Source: FEN-1219 sp036563665 (GTDB taxonomy: Bacteria; Pseudomonadota; Gammaproteobacteria; Steroidobacterales; Rariloculaceae). Taken from it: DNA of 64,000 nt. Positions within the stretch are counted from its first letter, which is position 1. Each line of letters opens with the position of its first letter. Made by a program: the position numbers and the translations under genes. Location of the stretch: NCBI GenBank assembly GCA_036563665.1, contig DATCLY010000014.1, positions 62,001 to 126,000 on the forward strand. The letters are read 5' to 3'. The notes under the pieces were generated by a model. The model worked only from the letters and a program-made list of their open reading frames with translations, did not search any database and had not been told where the DNA came from. This document shows, in pieces, positions 38,018 to 46,694 of this stretch.

Positions 38018-38581
38018 TCAATCGCTGAAGAGCCGCAGCCCCCAGCCGAAGCCCACGTTGACCTGATATTGGTTGTCGTCGAAGCGCAGGCCTTCGACGG
38101 ACACGCTCCAGGGATCGCGGAAAAACCAGCGCGCGCCGATGCCGAGCAGCAGGCCGCGGTCGTCGAGCTCGTCTCCGGGCAGGTCCACGTTGGTGTCGAT
38201 CTTCATGCGGAAGTAGCCCGCCTTCGCGAACAGGCGCACGTCGCCCACGCTGAAGCGCGGCACGAGGGCGAACCGGTACATCGTCATGTCGTTGCCGGTC
38301 ACCTCGCGCACGACCAACGGGCACACCTCGCCGGCCGGGCACGGCGTCGCGAGCCCGTCCATGTCGCCGTAGCCGCTGAGGCCGCCTTCGATGGCCCAGT
38401 GGCGGAAGCCGAAGCCCACGTCGACGCCGTAGCTCAAGGCGCGATCGTCGACGGTGCCGTTGAAGGGCGCATCGAGCTGCCAGTCGGCGCTCGCGTAGCC
38501 GAGGTGCGCGACGGCATACGGCTGGGCGAAGGCGGCACCCGCAGCGCCGAAGAAGACGAGCGCAATCCATAGTTTGGTCAT
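38018..38581 (-). CDS. Outer-membrane beta-barrel protein
   Basis: 187 residues from the ATG at 38581. Signal peptide 1-20 (GAAGAAFAQ) followed by about eight amphipathic strands (YAVAHLGYASADWQ, ALSYGVDVGFGFRHWAIEGGL, VRLFAKAGYFRMKID, GLLLGIGARWFF) and a C-terminal aromatic strand NVGFGWGLRLFSD, as in OmpA-like or OmpW-like small barrels. Contains one likely disulfide loop (CPAGEVC). It is convergent with the DUF3014 pair. Role unknown. Confidence 0.78.
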   Translation of the reverse strand: MTKLWIALVFFGAAGAAFAQPYAVAHLGYASADWQLDAPFNGTVDDRALSYGVDVGFGFRHWAIEGGLSGYGDMDGLATPCPAGEVCPLVVREVTGNDMTMYRFALVPRFSVGDVRLFAKAGYFRMKIDTNVDLPGDELDDRGLLLGIGARWFFRDPWSVSVEGLRFDDNQYQVNVGFGWGLRLFSD

Positions 38582-38842
38582 GCAACCGCTCCCTGCTGGT
38601 AACGTCCGACGCAAGCAAGAAGCACGCCACTGCAGACCGGCTGCACCCGCGCTCTCGAGCGCGCACGCTCCCGCGATGGGCCGGTGCTGGAAGGGGCACA
38701 TGCGAGCCGCGCCGCCTGCCGTGCCGCCAAAACGGACGGTAAATCAGACGCCAAAACAGAAGAGCCGGCGCCGGTGCAGGGCCGCCCATATCGAAAACGC
38801 GAATGGAGAGGCGCAGGCCGCCGCGCGCGGTAGGATGACGGC

Positions 38843-40276
38843 ATGCCGAGCGAGTACCCCTTCGACCGCAGCGCCGCCCGCGACGGCCGTTTCGACGGTC
38901 GGTTCCTCGTGGGCGTGCTGTCCACCGGCATCTACTGCCTGCCGTCGTGCCCGGCCCGCGCGCCGCGCGCGGAGAACGTGCGCCTCGTCGCCGACGAAGC
39001 CGAAGCGCAGGCGCTGGGGCTGCGGCCGTGCAAACGCTGCCGCCCGGACCTCTTCTACCGCGGCGAGAGCGTGGACGAGGCGCTGTTCGATGCGCTCGCC
39101 GCGCGCGTGCGCGCCGCCCCCGAGACCTTCACCGACACGGCCGCCCTCGCCCGCGCGGCGGGCGTGAGCGCGAGCAAGCTCGCCGACCTGCTGCGCACGC
39201 ACGCGCATCTCTCGCCCGCGGCGTGGCTCAGGCGCGAGCGCGTGCGCGCCGCGTGCGGGCGCCTGCTCGCCACCGACGAGCGCGTGGTGGACGTGGGCGC
39301 GGCGGCGGGCTTCGAGAGCGAGTCCGCGTTCCATCGCCAGTTCCTCGCCGTGACGCGCATGACGCCCGGCGCCTACCGCGCGCTCCGCGGCGCGTCGGTC
39401 TTCATGCTGCAGCTGCCGCCGCACTACCGACCGCACGAGATCCTCGAGTATCACGCGCGCGACCCGGAAGGCGTGTGCGAGCGCGCCGACGGCCGGCGCC
39501 TCGCGAAGGCGCTCGACACGCCGGACGGACCGGCCGTGCTCGAGATGGAGCTCGAGCGCGACGTCGCCTGGTGCCGCGTGCACGCGGGTCGGCGCCTCGG
39601 CCCCGAGGCGATGGCGCTGCTGCACGCGGCGGCGCTGCGGATGCTCGGCCTCTGCGGCGACGTCGCCACCTTCGAGGCGCGCGCCGCCCGCGACGCGCGC
39701 ATGGCGGCGCTCGTGGCGAAGCGCCGAGGCCTGCGTCTGCCGCTTTCGGCCACGGGATTCGACGCGCTCTGCTGGGCCATCGTCGGCCAGCAGATCAACG
39801 TGCGCTTCGCGACGGCGCTGCGCCGAGAGCTCATCGAGCTCGCCGGCGAGCGCGTGGACGGCATGCGCACGCATCCCACCGCCGAGCGCGTGGCGAGCCT
39901 CGACGCGGGCGAGCTCACGCGCCGCCGCTACTCACGGTCCAAGGCCGAGTACCTGATCGGCGCGGCGCAGGCGGTGGCTGCCGGCACGCTCGATGCGGAG
40001 CGGCTGGGCGAGGGCTCCGCCGTCACGGCCGAGCGGCGGCTCATGGCGCTGGGCGGCGTCGGCACCTGGACGGCGCGCTACGTGCTGATGCGCGGGGCCG
40101 GCTTCGCCGATTGCGCGCCGGTGGGCGACGTGGCGCTCGCGGCAGCGCTCGGCAGGCTGCACGGCCGCACGGAACGGCCGGCGCCGCGCGAGGTGGAAGC
40201 GCTCATGCGGCCGTTCACGCCGCACCGCAGCCTCGCCACGCTGCATCTATGGGCAAGCCTCAAGGATCCGACATGA
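38843..40276 (+). CDS. Ada-type regulatory domain fused to AlkA DNA glycosylase
   Basis: 477 residues with four modules. (1) Residues 1-75: Ada zinc domain whose Cys32, Cys36, Cys63 and Cys66 (YCLPSC, PCKRC) bind zinc and take a methyl group from DNA phosphates. (2) About 85-185: AraC-type helix-turn-helix. (3) About 190-310: AlkA N-terminal domain. (4) About 315-477: helix-hairpin-helix glycosylase with GGVGTWTARYV and catalytic Asp429 (VGDVAL). It should sense methylation, activate repair genes and excise 3-methyladenine. The stop overlaps the next start as ATGA. Confidence 0.92.
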   Translation: MPSEYPFDRSAARDGRFDGRFLVGVLSTGIYCLPSCPARAPRAENVRLVADEAEAQALGLRPCKRCRPDLFYRGESVDEALFDALAARVRAAPETFTDTAALARAAGVSASKLADLLRTHAHLSPAAWLRRERVRAACGRLLATDERVVDVGAAAGFESESAFHRQFLAVTRMTPGAYRALRGASVFMLQLPPHYRPHEILEYHARDPEGVCERADGRRLAKALDTPDGPAVLEMELERDVAWCRVHAGRRLGPEAMALLHAAALRMLGLCGDVATFEARAARDARMAALVAKRRGLRLPLSATGFDALCWAIVGQQINVRFATALRRELIELAGERVDGMRTHPTAERVASLDAGELTRRRYSRSKAEYLIGAAQAVAAGTLDAERLGEGSAVTAERRLMALGGVGTWTARYVLMRGAGFADCAPVGDVALAAALGRLHGRTERPAPREVEALMRPFTPHRSLATLHLWASLKDPT

Positions 40277-40821
40277 CGACGACACGAGGAAGGACGCCCG
40301 CCGCGGCGCAGCCGCTCCGGTGGGGCACCATCGAGACGCCGTTCGCGGTGTTCGCCGCGTGGGTGGACGAGCAAGGCCGGCTGGTGCGCTTCGACCTGAG
40401 CGCGCGCGGCGCCGAGCACGCGGAGCCGGGCGCCGTGCACGACGAGGCGGCGATCGAGCACGTGCGCCGGCAAGTGCTCGAGTACGCGGCCGGCGAGCGG
40501 CGGGTATTCGAGCTCGAACGGGCCGCCCGCGGCACGCCTTTCCAGCATCTCGTGTGGGAAGCCGTCGCGGAGATTCCGTTCGGCGCTACGGCGAGCTACG
40601 GGCAGGTGGCGCGGGCCATCGGGCGGCCGAAGGCGGCGCGCGCCGTGGGTCTCGCGAACGCCACCAACCCGATCGCGCTGATCGTGCCGTGCCACCGGGT
40701 GATCGGCTCGGACGGGAGCCTCACGGGCTACGGCGGCGGCCTGCCGCTCAAGCGCGCGCTGCTCGCCCACGAAGCAAGGTTCAGCCGGCGCGAAGACGAC
40801 TTGTTCGCCAATACCGGCTGA
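40273..40821 (+). CDS. ogt: O6-methylguanine-DNA methyltransferase (Ogt)
   Basis: 182 residues. The active site IVPCHRVIG (Cys140), the helix-turn-helix YGQVARAIGRPKAARAVG and the GGLPLKRALLAHE end are diagnostic. It transfers the alkyl group from O6-alkylguanine to its own cysteine. Four-base overlap with the Ada-AlkA gene shows translational coupling, so the pair forms an adaptive-response unit covering both base and phosphotriester damage. Confidence 0.95.
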   Translation: MTTTRGRTPAAAQPLRWGTIETPFAVFAAWVDEQGRLVRFDLSARGAEHAEPGAVHDEAAIEHVRRQVLEYAAGERRVFELERAARGTPFQHLVWEAVAEIPFGATASYGQVARAIGRPKAARAVGLANATNPIALIVPCHRVIGSDGSLTGYGGGLPLKRALLAHEARFSRREDDLFANTG

Positions 40822-40830
40822 ACAAAGCCT

Positions 40831-40964
40831 GTGGGAGCGGCTTTCCAGCCGCGATCATTCAGCGCCGCGGAACGAAGATCGCGGCTAGAAAGCCGCTCCC
40901 ACAAGGAAGATCGCGGCTAGAAAGCCGCTCCCACAAGGGAGATCGGCTGGAAAGCCGTTCCCAC
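40831..40964. repeat. REP palindrome cluster (four units)
   Basis: Unit 1 (40831-40856) reads GTGGGAG then stem GCGGCT, loop TTCC, stem AGCCGC, GATC. Units 2 and 3 (40877-40902, 40909-40934) are inverted and nearly identical direct repeats with a 32-bp period and loop TTCT. Unit 4 (40941-40964) is inverted and shorter. They fill the gap between ogt and the FKBP gene and may also act as a bidirectional terminator between these convergent genes. Confidence 0.85.
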
Positions 40965-40989
40965 CTCGTGATGACGCGCGGGTCGAACG

Positions 40990-41691
40990 CTACTCGATGC
41001 CGAGCAGCTCCACCTCGAACACGAGCGTCGCACCCGCCGGGATCGTGCCCACCGCCCGGTCGCCGTAGGCGATGTCCGCCGGGCACACGAGCTTGGCCTT
41101 GCCGCCCACCTTCATCATCTGCACGCCCTCGGTCCAGCACGGGATCACGCCGTCGAGCGGGAAGGAGATCGGCTGGCCGCGGTCCACGGAGCTGTCGAAC
41201 ACCGTGCCGTCGCGCAGCGTGCCGTGGTAATGCACGTTGACGATGTCCGTGGCGGAGGGGCTCGCGCCCGTGCCCGCGGTGATCGGGATGAAGATCAGCC
41301 CCGACGCCGTGCGCTGCGCGCCGGGCTCGCGCGCCATCTGCTCGAGGAACGGCCGCGCCGCCTCCTTCTCCGCGGCCGCGGCGGCTGCCTCGCGCCGCTC
41401 CGCGGCGGCCGCGCGCTCCTGGGCCAGCGCCTGCACGCGCGGCAGGTACGCCGCCACGTCCACGCGGCTCTCGCGGCCGCGCATGGCGTCGCCGATCCCC
41501 GCGAGCACGAGTGCCGTCTCCTCTTCCGTGAGCTCGAACGGCGCGATGCTGTCCGAGAGGTTCTCGCCGATCGCCTGCCCCAGGGCATAGAGCGTCTTGT
41601 CGTGCTCGCTGTCGAGGGCGGGCTGTTGCCCGTTCGCCGTCGTGACCTGCGCGGCGAGCAGCAGCGCAGCGGCGAGAGAGCGTCGGTGCAC
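40990..41691 (-). CDS. FKBP-type peptidyl-prolyl isomerase, periplasmic
   Basis: 233 residues from a GTG at 41691, six bases after GGAG. Signal peptide about 1-22, an alpha-helical FKBP_N dimerisation domain (about 25-120, including LTEEETALVLAGIGDAMRG), then a C-terminal FKBP domain with VNVHYHGTLRDGTVFDSS, the segment ending PCWTEGVQMMKVGGKA and AYGDRAVGTIPAGATLVFEVELL. This is the FkpA/Mip arrangement; it should help fold envelope proteins. The longer in-frame start lacks a ribosome site. Confidence 0.92.
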   Translation of the reverse strand: MHRRSLAAALLLAAQVTTANGQQPALDSEHDKTLYALGQAIGENLSDSIAPFELTEEETALVLAGIGDAMRGRESRVDVAAYLPRVQALAQERAAAAERREAAAAAAEKEAARPFLEQMAREPGAQRTASGLIFIPITAGTGASPSATDIVNVHYHGTLRDGTVFDSSVDRGQPISFPLDGVIPCWTEGVQMMKVGGKAKLVCPADIAYGDRAVGTIPAGATLVFEVELLGIE

Positions 41692-41785
41692 GGAAATCTC
41701 CTCGAAGATGTGAGAGGGCGAAACGGGCGCGGGCCACACTAGCCGAAAGACGCGGCGGGCGCCATAGGCGGCCGCGGCGCGCGGC

Positions 41786-42823
41786 TCACTCGAAGCGCAG
41801 GTAGGCGATGCGGTTCCCCACGGGGTCGGTGAACCACAGCCGGTTCACCAGGCGGTCGGGCGGCTGGCGATCGCTGCCCGCGGAGAGCCCCACGGCGCGC
41901 GAGCCCTCGCCCACCGGGAATTCCGTGATGCGCCCGTCCGGCGTCACCCGCCCGAGCGCGGCGCCCTTCGTGTACCAGACGTTGCGATCGGGCCCCACGG
42001 CGATGTTGATGGGCGAGCCGGTCGGGGTCGGCAGCGGGTACTCCGTGATCTTCCCGTCCAGCGTGATGCGCCCGACGCGGTTGCCGTCCGTGACCCGCCC
42101 GTCCATCCCGCCCGCGAGCTCCACGAACCACATGGCGCCGTCCGCGCCGGCCGTGATGTCGCCGGGGCCGGAGTTCGGGCGCGGGAGCGGAAACTCCGTG
42201 ATGTCGCCCTGCGGCGTGATGCGGCCGATCTTGCTCGCGTAGTACTCGGAGAACCAGATGTTGCCGTCCGGGCCGGCGGCGAGCGCACGGGGGCCGCTGT
42301 CGGGCGTGGGGATGTCGAACTCCGTGATCTCGCCTTGCGGCGTGATGCGGCCGATCTTGCCGGCCGCGAACATACCGAACCAGATGTTGCCGTCGGCGCC
42401 GAGCGCGATGGCGCGCGGCTGACTGTTGGGCGTGGGGATCTCGAACTCCGTGATCTCGCCCTGCGGCGTGATGCGCCCGATGCGGTTGCCCGTGTGCTCG
42501 GAGAACCAGAGATTGCCGTCGGCGCCGAGCGCGATGATGCGCGGGGAGCTCTCGGGATGCGGCAGCGGGTACTCGACGAGGTTGCCGCCGTCCGGATCCA
42601 TTCGGCCGATCGCGTTGGCGCCGCCGAGCGTGAACCAGATCGACCCGTCGGGCGCGATGGAGATCGTGGTCGGTCCGCTGTCCGGCGTGGGCAGCTCGAA
42701 AGACGTGACTCGTCCGTCGGTTTGCAAGACGCGCTCCTCGGGGCCGAGCCACCGCTGCGCGTCGGCCCAGGCCGAGCACGCGCCCGCCCCGAGAATCATC
42801 GCCGCGACCGACCAGCGCCACAT
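41786..42823 (-). CDS. Vgb/streptogramin-lyase-like beta-propeller, secreted
   Basis: 345 residues from the ATG at 42823. Signal peptide about 1-27. The rest is six or seven repeats of a blade such as GRITPQGEITEFEIPTP with DGNIWF, the pattern of virginiamycin B lyase-like propellers. Many such secreted proteins have no lyase activity; I could not confirm the catalytic His residues of true Vgb. The consecutive repeats are highly alike (blades near 42270-42480), pointing to recent internal duplication. Confidence 0.8.
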   Translation of the reverse strand: MWRWSVAAMILGAGACSAWADAQRWLGPEERVLQTDGRVTSFELPTPDSGPTTISIAPDGSIWFTLGGANAIGRMDPDGGNLVEYPLPHPESSPRIIALGADGNLWFSEHTGNRIGRITPQGEITEFEIPTPNSQPRAIALGADGNIWFGMFAAGKIGRITPQGEITEFDIPTPDSGPRALAAGPDGNIWFSEYYASKIGRITPQGDITEFPLPRPNSGPGDITAGADGAMWFVELAGGMDGRVTDGNRVGRITLDGKITEYPLPTPTGSPINIAVGPDRNVWYTKGAALGRVTPDGRITEFPVGEGSRAVGLSAGSDRQPPDRLVNRLWFTDPVGNRIAYLRFE

Positions 42824-42937
42824 GCTTCCCGCCCCCTCGTGCAATGTGCCGCTATGGTAATTCGGCCGGCGCGCGCCGCGCCAACGGGCGGGCGGCGCCG
42901 GAGCGCCGCCCCGCCCCGCGTTTCCGTAAAGGTGCGG

Positions 42938-45418
42938 TTACTCGAAGTCCACCCGCACCGTGGCGAACCACTCCCGCGGCCGGTTGTACGTGCCGTTGAT
43001 CATGCCGGCCGCCGGCTGGTTCTGGCCGGTGACGATGTGCCGCTCGTCGCTCAGGTTGCGCCCGCCGAGCGCCACGCGCCAGCCGCTCGCCGCCTGGAAC
43101 GAGATCGAGGCATTGAAGAAGTCGGTCTCGGGCTGCATGAGCTCGGGCGTGTTGCCGAGGTCGTTCGCGATCTCGTCGAAATGCACCCAGTCGACATGCA
43201 ATCCCCAGCTCGCGCCGTTCGTCATCGGCCGCTCGTAGTCGAGCGCGAAGTTGACGCTGATCTCCGGCACGTTCACGAACTTCGCGTCGAGCGGCAGCGG
43301 GCTGCCGTCCGGCTTGATCACGCCGGGCAGGATGCGCGTGTACTCCGCATCGAGGTAGCCCAGGCCCCCCGTCAGCGTGAGCGAATCCGAGACGAGCCAC
43401 AGCATGTCCGCTTCGAGGCCCGTGATCTCGCCGTCGCCGCCGTTCGAGAACACGGGCGAGGCGCCCACCTGCTGGGTGACCTGGATGTTCTCGTAGTCCG
43501 TGGTGAAGACCGCCGCGTTGAGCTGCAGCCGCCGGCCCAGGATCTGCGACTTGACGCCGATCTCGTACGTCTCCGCCGTCTCCGCGTCGAACTCGAGCCC
43601 GATGGGGTTGAACGGCGTCGGCTGCGTGCTCGTGTGCGGCTGCGAGAGCCGCGTCGTCCAGCCACCCGACTTGAACCCTTCCGAGTAGGAGAAGTACGCC
43701 ATCACGTCGTCGCTCACGTCGTACTCGAGCCCGACGCGGGGGGAGACGTCGTCGAAGTCCCGCTCGTTCACGCCGAGCGGATAGTAGCGGGTGAGGTCGA
43801 GCGGGTCCGGGAACAGGAACACCGGCGCGCCCGACTTCGGGGCGATGAGATTGAGATCGCGCTGCCGCCCTTCGAACTCCTTGTGCTCGTCCGTGTAGCG
43901 CGCGCCGGCGATGAGGCCGAGCCGCTCCGTCAGGTCGAACCGCACCTGGCCGTAGAGGGCCCAGGCGTCGTTGTCGAAGTAGTTCTCGCCGTAGATCTGC
44001 AGCAGGCCGCCGGGGAAGGTCACGTAGTCCGTGAGGTCGCCGTCCTCGTGGAAGAAGTACACGCCGCCGGTCCACTCGAGGCGGTCGTCCACGGCCGACC
44101 CGGTGAAGCGCGCCTCGTGCGAGTACTGCCTCTGAAACGTATCGAACGAGGGCTCGAGCATGGGCAGCGGCGAGCCGTCGAAGTCGAAGCCGAACAGCGA
44201 GTCGAGCTCCCGCGCGCTGCCGATGTAGCGGAACGTGATGCCGCCCGGCATGTCCCAGTCGACGATGGCCGAGAACCCCTTGGCCTCGAGCTTGTTGAAA
44301 TTGTTGCCGTTGGCGTAGCTCAGGTCGGGATCGTCGAGGATGAACGCGTCCGTGAACGCCAGGCGCGGCACCGAGTTGTCCAGGCCCGGCTGGATGATGA
44401 ACGGTGCGCCCGACTGGCCCGGCGAGCCCTGGATCGGAAACCGGGGATCCGTGCCGCGCGGGTTGGCGCAGGGCGGCGGCACGAGCTGCGGCGGCAGCGT
44501 GATGCAGGTGTTGTAGAGCGTGGTGAGCGAAGCCGCGCTGTTCGGGTCGAACGCGAGCAGCGAGTTCGGCGTGCCCTCCTCGTCCGTGTGGTTGTAGTCG
44601 AGCGCGAACGTCACCTCGACGTCCTCGCTCAGCACCCAGAGCAGCTTGCCGCGGAAGTTGTCCTGGTTCTCGCCGCCCGCGCGGTCGGCCGTCTGATAGT
44701 CGGACTGCAGGAACTGGTCGAAGGTGTCGGACACGTATTGGTTGAAGCCGGGGAAGCGGATCCGCCGCTGGTAGCCTTCGCGGTTCTTCGAGGAGAACGC
44801 CACCGAGCCGAAGAGCTTCTCCTGCACGATGGGGAAATCCGCCGCGCCGCGCACGTCGAGCCGCTCGAAGCTGCCCGCCGTGACCTCGGCGCGCGCGCGC
44901 AGCGTGTCGCCCGGCCGGCGGGTGATCACGTGGATGGCGCCGCCGATGGTGTTGCGGCCGAAGAGCGTGCCCTGCGGGCCCTTGAGCACCTCGATGCGCT
45001 CCACGTCCAGCAGGTCGACGTTCGCGCCGATGCTGCGGGCGAGATACACGTCGTCCACGTACACGCCCACCCCCGGCTCGAGGTTGAACGCGAAGTCGCT
45101 CTGGCCGATGCCGCGGATGTAGGCGCCTAGGACCGAGTTCGAGCCGCTGAACGGCACCGTGGGATCGAGATACACGTTCGGCGTGTAATCGCCGATCTGG
45201 GCGACTTGCGTCACGGCGCGAAAGTCGAGCTGCTCGCCGGTCACCACGGACATCGAGATCGGCACGTCCTGCACGTTCTCCGCGCGCCGCTGCGCGGTGA
45301 CGATGACCTCCTCGAGCTGTTGCTGCGCCGCCGCCGATGGCGCGATGGCATACAACATGGCGGCGGCAAGAACGGGCGTGGCGCGCACGAGCGCGCACTG
45401 CTCGGTATCGTTGCGCAT
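42938..45418 (-). CDS. TonB-dependent outer-membrane receptor
   Basis: 826 residues. Signal peptide about 1-32, TonB-box-like LEEVIVTAQRR, plug domain (VQDVPISMSVVTGEQLDFR, YIRGIGQSDFAFNLEPGVGVYVDDVYLAR, VLKGPQGTLFGRNTIGGAI) and a 22-strand barrel ending VRVDFE. The plug and barrel style is that of the iron-complex or vitamin/steroid-type receptors common in sphingomonads and related gammaproteobacteria. No TonB, siderophore or sugar genes are adjacent, so the ligand is unknown. Confidence 0.93.
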   Translation of the reverse strand: MRNDTEQCALVRATPVLAAAMLYAIAPSAAAQQQLEEVIVTAQRRAENVQDVPISMSVVTGEQLDFRAVTQVAQIGDYTPNVYLDPTVPFSGSNSVLGAYIRGIGQSDFAFNLEPGVGVYVDDVYLARSIGANVDLLDVERIEVLKGPQGTLFGRNTIGGAIHVITRRPGDTLRARAEVTAGSFERLDVRGAADFPIVQEKLFGSVAFSSKNREGYQRRIRFPGFNQYVSDTFDQFLQSDYQTADRAGGENQDNFRGKLLWVLSEDVEVTFALDYNHTDEEGTPNSLLAFDPNSAASLTTLYNTCITLPPQLVPPPCANPRGTDPRFPIQGSPGQSGAPFIIQPGLDNSVPRLAFTDAFILDDPDLSYANGNNFNKLEAKGFSAIVDWDMPGGITFRYIGSARELDSLFGFDFDGSPLPMLEPSFDTFQRQYSHEARFTGSAVDDRLEWTGGVYFFHEDGDLTDYVTFPGGLLQIYGENYFDNDAWALYGQVRFDLTERLGLIAGARYTDEHKEFEGRQRDLNLIAPKSGAPVFLFPDPLDLTRYYPLGVNERDFDDVSPRVGLEYDVSDDVMAYFSYSEGFKSGGWTTRLSQPHTSTQPTPFNPIGLEFDAETAETYEIGVKSQILGRRLQLNAAVFTTDYENIQVTQQVGASPVFSNGGDGEITGLEADMLWLVSDSLTLTGGLGYLDAEYTRILPGVIKPDGSPLPLDAKFVNVPEISVNFALDYERPMTNGASWGLHVDWVHFDEIANDLGNTPELMQPETDFFNASISFQAASGWRVALGGRNLSDERHIVTGQNQPAAGMINGTYNRPREWFATVRVDFE

Positions 45419-45605
45419 GGACTATCCCCTCGTGAGCTGGCCTACGGGCACGAAAACTCCCGCATATTAGGGTTAGTTCCCGTCGATAGCTATTCCAAAA
45501 ATTGAGAGCACTGGCCGGGCGGGCGGCGGGGCACGGCTTCACCGGAAGCGCGCCCGGATGCTATGTTGAGGCGAACGAGCGAGAACGCACCTCGAGGAGG
45601 ACCGG

Positions 45606-46553
45606 ATGCTGACCCGACGCGAATGCCTGGCTCTGGCCGCCGGCGCCTGCGGCGCGCTGGCCCTGCCGCGCCTGCTGTCCGCCCAGCAGAGCGGCGCGGT
45701 CATCACGCGACCCATCCCGTCCACCGGGCAGCAGATTCCGATCATCGGCCTCGGGAGCTCCGCCACGTTCAGCCAGGTGGCGGGGGAGGAGGACTACGAG
45801 GCGGTGCGCGGCGTGCTGCGCGCGCTCGTGGACAACGGCGGCACCGTGTTCGACACGGCCCCGAGCTACGGCGCCTCCGAGGAGGTGGCCGGCCGCGTGG
45901 TGAACGAGCTCGGGCTGCGTGACCGGATCTTCTGGGCCACGAAGCTCAACGTGGCGGGCTTCCGCAACCCCACGCCGGCAGACCCCGCCGCCGCACGCCG
46001 CCAGGTGGAGACCTCGATCGAGCGCCTCGGCCGCGAGCCCGTCGACCTCATCCAGGTGCACAACCTGGCCGACATGCGCACGCAGTACGCCATCCTCAAG
46101 GAATACAAGCAGGCGGGGCGCGTGAAGTACATCGGCACCACCACCACGTTCAAGCCGCAGTACGAGCAGCTCGAGCAGCTGCTGCGCGAGGAGCAGTTCG
46201 ATTTCATCGGCATCGACTACGCCGTCGACAACCTGAGCGCCGAGGAGCGCATCCTGCCGCTCGCGCAGGACCGCGGCACGGCCGTCATGGTGTACATGCC
46301 GTTCGGCCGCACGCGGCTCTGGCAACGGGTGGAGGGGCACGACGTGCCCGCGTGGGCGCGCGAGTTCGGCGCCGAGACCTGGGCGCAGTTCTTCCTGAAG
46401 TTCGCGGCGTCCCACCCGGCCGTCACCGTGGTCACCCCGGCGACCAGCCGCGTGGAGCACATGATCGACAACATGGCAGCGGCCCGCGGCCGTCTGCCCG
46501 ACGAGGCCGAGCGCCGGCGCATGGTGGAGTTCATCGAGGGGCTGCCGTCCTGA
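45606..46553 (+). CDS. Tat-exported aldo/keto reductase
   Basis: 315 residues. MLTRRECLALAAGACGALAL is a twin-arginine signal peptide, cleaved near LLSAQQ, so it folds with cofactor before export. The barrel shows the catalytic tetrad in FDTAPSYG (Asp, Tyr), FWATKLN (Lys) and IQVHNLAD (His). Aldo/keto reductases in the periplasm are uncommon, and how NADPH would reach it there is unclear. GAGGAGGA precedes the ATG. Confidence 0.88.
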   Translation: MLTRRECLALAAGACGALALPRLLSAQQSGAVITRPIPSTGQQIPIIGLGSSATFSQVAGEEDYEAVRGVLRALVDNGGTVFDTAPSYGASEEVAGRVVNELGLRDRIFWATKLNVAGFRNPTPADPAAARRQVETSIERLGREPVDLIQVHNLADMRTQYAILKEYKQAGRVKYIGTTTTFKPQYEQLEQLLREEQFDFIGIDYAVDNLSAEERILPLAQDRGTAVMVYMPFGRTRLWQRVEGHDVPAWAREFGAETWAQFFLKFAASHPAVTVVTPATSRVEHMIDNMAAARGRLPDEAERRRMVEFIEGLPS

Positions 46554-46694
46554 GCCCGGCGCCGCCGGGCGTGAGCGTCCGGCCGCTGCTCGCGCGCGGT
46601 GCTACAGTGGGGGTCGGGCTCGGCTGCAAGCGGCTGCCGATCCGCGCGGCTGCCGAGGCGTTCGCGCCTCGCAACGCCGGGAGTGGCGAAGTCC

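Noticed and set aside
41786..42823. Streptogramin-resistance lyase (true Vgb)
   Set aside because: Only the propeller repeat pattern is clear; the catalytic histidines could not be confirmed, so no resistance role is claimed.
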